Translations under genes and position numbers: made by a program
Assembly (NCBI GenBank): GCA_964035545.1
Contig: OZ037767.1
Span: 24,385,128-24,449,127 of the forward strand
Direction of reading: 5' to 3'
Length of the DNA: 64,000 nucleotides
DNA from: Bugula neritina
Taxonomy: Eukaryota; Bryozoa; Gymnolaemata; Cheilostomatida; Bugulidae
The notes under the pieces: generated by a model
Seen by the model: the letters and a program-made list of their open reading frames with translations, nothing else
Databases searched by the model: none
Told to the model about the DNA's origin: nothing
Shown: piece after piece, positions 63,401 to 64,000 of the stretch
Position numbering within the stretch: the first letter of the stretch is position 1
Layout: every line of letters starts with the position of its first letter

Positions 63401-63955
63401 GATTCTTCAACCCCTTCATCAGCTTCTTGTTGGCAAAGAGGTCAAGCAAGCACACCTCATAGTATATTTCCAAGTAGTCTTCTAGAGAAGTGCTCAGCTT
63501 TTCAATGTCGTGTGTAGAATGAAGGCCATCAGCAAATCGCTCAATACAAATCTAAAAAAGTACACAAATCCAGTGAGACTAAATATTACCTGGAAATCTA
63601 GTAAGCTGATCAATTTCAAGTATTGCAGCGTAACCGTTGATAATGGAAAGTACTGAACACCTGTTTGTAGCGTCAATGTTGACATTTTTCACAAAACCAT
63701 AAATCAAGTTTTCCTGACAAAAAGATGAGAATCCTGACAAAGGATGAAAATCCAGATAGGAAAAAAACTAAGACGGCAGCAGTGTTCAAGTTGAACAATT
63801 TTTTCCTTGTAAAATATTTTGCATACAATAGAAACAAAAGAATTTCTTATCTGTTCTTTAAATCAGAACACATCAGTGTAGGAAACATCTGTTCAACCAG
63901 ATGTTGATAAATGTAAAATATGTACCTTGTTTGAAACTATACCGGTTTACTGAGT
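45400..63955 (-). CDS. ZNFX1: NFX1-type zinc finger-containing protein 1, helicase (N-terminus outside window)
   Basis: The 30 exons are 63926-63955 (tentative), 63590-63660, 63271-63551, 62794-62930, 61885-62092, 61352-61506, 61038-61218, 60426-60634, 59965-60051, 59481-59606, 58865-59004, 57853-58036, 57108-57200, 56006-56128, 54985-55189, 54544-54654, 53931-54121, 53466-53684, 52782-52893, 52293-52432, 51611-51769, 50821-50955, 50447-50593, 50072-50231, 49343-49537, 48610-48741, 47804-48026, 47114-47272, 46162-46360 and 45400-45659. They join in phase, giving about 1,589 codons. SF1 helicase motifs follow in order: [75 protein letters not shown]. Then come Cys/His-rich NFX1-type fingers (CGHFC, CGHPC, CGHAC, CGHIC) and an Asp/Glu-rich end. 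In mammals ZNFX1 senses viral RNA; in nematodes it supports small-RNA inheritance. The exon starting upstream of 64000 is missing. Confidence 0.93.
48383..48594 (+). mobile_element. tRNA-derived SINE (copy 4), abutting a splice donor
   Basis: The head has A-box and B-box remnants (GGTTGAGTCCAAAC), then the body AAGAGCATCCAGTCATAATT and the tail GACTATAAACTGCTATGAG. It ends about 15 bp from the donor of the ZNFX1 exon 48610-48741, antisense to the gene. Confidence 0.85.
48779..48865. repeat. 22-bp tandem repeat
   Basis: About four copies of ACAGCTACAATAGCAACTGC plus TT. It lies in a ZNFX1 intron within 40 bp of the acceptor of exon 48610-48741. Confidence 0.9.
51009..51218 (+). mobile_element. 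tRNA-derived SINE (copy 5), best preserved promoter
   Basis: The A box TGGTCTAGGGGTT (51019-51031) and B box GGTTCGAGCCC (51063-51073) are canonical in sequence and spacing. The body GGAAGAGCATCCAGTCATAA and the tail GGGACTATAAACGTGCGTGA follow. Flanks near 50990-51007 and 51218-51236 resemble each other (ATGATGTGT/TATTATGTGT). It lies in a ZNFX1 intron, antisense. Confidence 0.9.
51982..52199 (+). mobile_element. tRNA-derived SINE (copy 6) with perfect 16-bp target duplication
   Basis: A full-length copy starting GGGAGCAGCTGTGGTCTACG and ending GGCGACTATAAACTTGCGTG plus a few bases. It is flanked by identical ATGTGTAATGAAAAAA at 51966-51981 and 52200-52215, the hallmark of LINE-machinery insertion. 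It lies in a ZNFX1 intron, antisense. Confidence 0.95.
53270..53445. repeat. Degenerate ACAGTATGCTGTA-type repeats
   Basis: An imperfect array of CAGTATGCTGTAACACAATG, TACTGTAATACAAC and similar elements, starting about 20 bp inside the intron after the ZNFX1 exon 53466-53684 donor. It shares CAGTATGCTG with the glutamate receptor minisatellite unit. Unit edges are unclear. Confidence 0.55.
55308..55518. repeat. 23-bp tandem repeat
   Basis: About nine copies of a unit like ACTCATACTAACACACACTR plus CTA, in a ZNFX1 intron directly beside SINE copy 7. Confidence 0.9.
55548..55766 (-). mobile_element. tRNA-derived SINE (copy 7) with 17-bp target duplication
   Basis: Complement of the consensus. 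The B box at the right reads GGGGTTCGAACCC, and the A box complement is AACCCCTAGACCACG. CTAAATTTTACTAAAAC occurs on both sides (55531-55547 and 55767-55783). It lies in a ZNFX1 intron, sense to the gene. Confidence 0.93.
56178..56357 (-). mobile_element. tRNA-derived SINE, internally eroded (copy 8)
   Basis: The tail, the body (GACTGGATGCTCTTTCTAAC) and the head end GCAGCTGCTCCC are recognisable, with internal losses. It lies in a ZNFX1 intron about 50 bp from the acceptor of exon 56006-56128, sense to the gene. Confidence 0.8.
60056..60145. repeat. Two-copy tandem duplication beside the Walker A exon
   Basis: CATTACAGGCTAAAAAGCTT plus GTACC(C/A)AAGGCTAAA occurs twice in about 90 bp, just intronic to the acceptor of the ZNFX1 exon 59965-60051 that encodes GPPGTGKT. 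A third part-copy follows. Confidence 0.85.
60295..60328. repeat. Intronic hairpin
   Basis: AATATATTGGCTA and TAGCCAATATATT form 13-bp arms around an 8-base loop, in a ZNFX1 intron. Confidence 0.75.
61565..61603. repeat. (TG)n microsatellite
   Basis: A short TG dinucleotide tract with one CATGCG interruption, in a ZNFX1 intron. Confidence 0.9.
61741..61905. repeat. 25-bp minisatellite carrying a ZNFX1 splice donor (six units)
   Basis: TACTTAC starts at 61753, 61778, 61803, 61828, 61853 and 61878, a fixed 25-bp period. In gene orientation each unit reads ...GTACA|GTAAGTA (the third to fifth units ...GTACCGTACA). The last one (61878-61889) is the working donor of exon 61885-62092. Using it gives GLTYTVQ-INTSHK, in frame with the next exon. 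Confidence 0.9.
62518..62702. mobile_element. Solo half of the 18660-19079 fold-back element
   Basis: From AGCTGAATAATTAGGGAAAA to AAATTAAGTAAAATGACCC it follows the right half of the fold-back element with scattered substitutions. The complementary left arm is absent. It lies in a ZNFX1 intron. Confidence 0.85.
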
Positions 63956-64000
63956 CTGAAAATGGTAATTGACAAATGAGGTTGCATCTTTATGAAGATG

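Overview
This window is animal nuclear DNA, AT-rich and intron-rich. Short exons are bounded by GT-AG introns, and there are many microsatellites, minisatellites and a tRNA-derived SINE family. The gene content (sigma-type GST, MED30, a kainate/AMPA-type glutamate receptor, DNAJB13, axonemal-type beta-tubulin, ZNFX1) points to a multicellular, ciliated invertebrate metazoan. The species cannot be fixed from sequence alone.

Layout, left to right. (1) The 3' end of a sigma-like glutathione S-transferase (+, 307-821). (2) MED30, complete (-, 1487-3711, 4 exons, 216 aa). (3) An ionotropic glutamate receptor (-, 6215-26687). I could assemble it into 21 exons whose phases all agree, giving a full 1006-residue protein. 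Its longest intron (11054-15176) carries a complete membrane-anchored C-type-lectin gene on the opposite strand (+, 12888-14592) and starts with a GC donor. (4) DNAJB13, a ciliary radial-spoke DnaJ protein (+, 29329-31945, 7 exons, 316 aa). (5) A small ankyrin-repeat protein (-, 32373-34681). (6) About 5.6 kb without a gene. (7) Beta-tubulin with the axonemal EGEFEEE tail (-, 40304-43102, 5 exons, 445 aa). (8) ZNFX1, a large SF1 helicase/NFX1-zinc-finger protein (-, 45400 to beyond 63955). Thirty exons and about 1,589 C-terminal residues are present, and the N-terminus lies outside the window.

The least expected pattern is that three unrelated genes each carry a minisatellite whose repeat unit contains a splice site together with the edge of the exon. 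The glutamate receptor exon 13 acceptor is present about 20 times, the DNAJB13 exon 6 donor about 3-4 times, and a ZNFX1 donor six times. The two donor arrays share the same 12-mer, GTACAGTAAGTA. Each true splice site therefore sits at the end of a ladder of near-identical decoy sites. Other notable features are eight copies of one tRNA-derived SINE, all intronic and some with clean target-site duplications; a roughly 420 bp fold-back element with a 4 bp ATAC duplication and a solo half copy elsewhere; and a perfect 42 bp palindrome.

The genes do not form an operon. DNAJB13 and the EGEF-type beta-tubulin share an axonemal theme, and the tubulin promoter has an X-box-like RFX site, but functional linkage across the locus is only inference.
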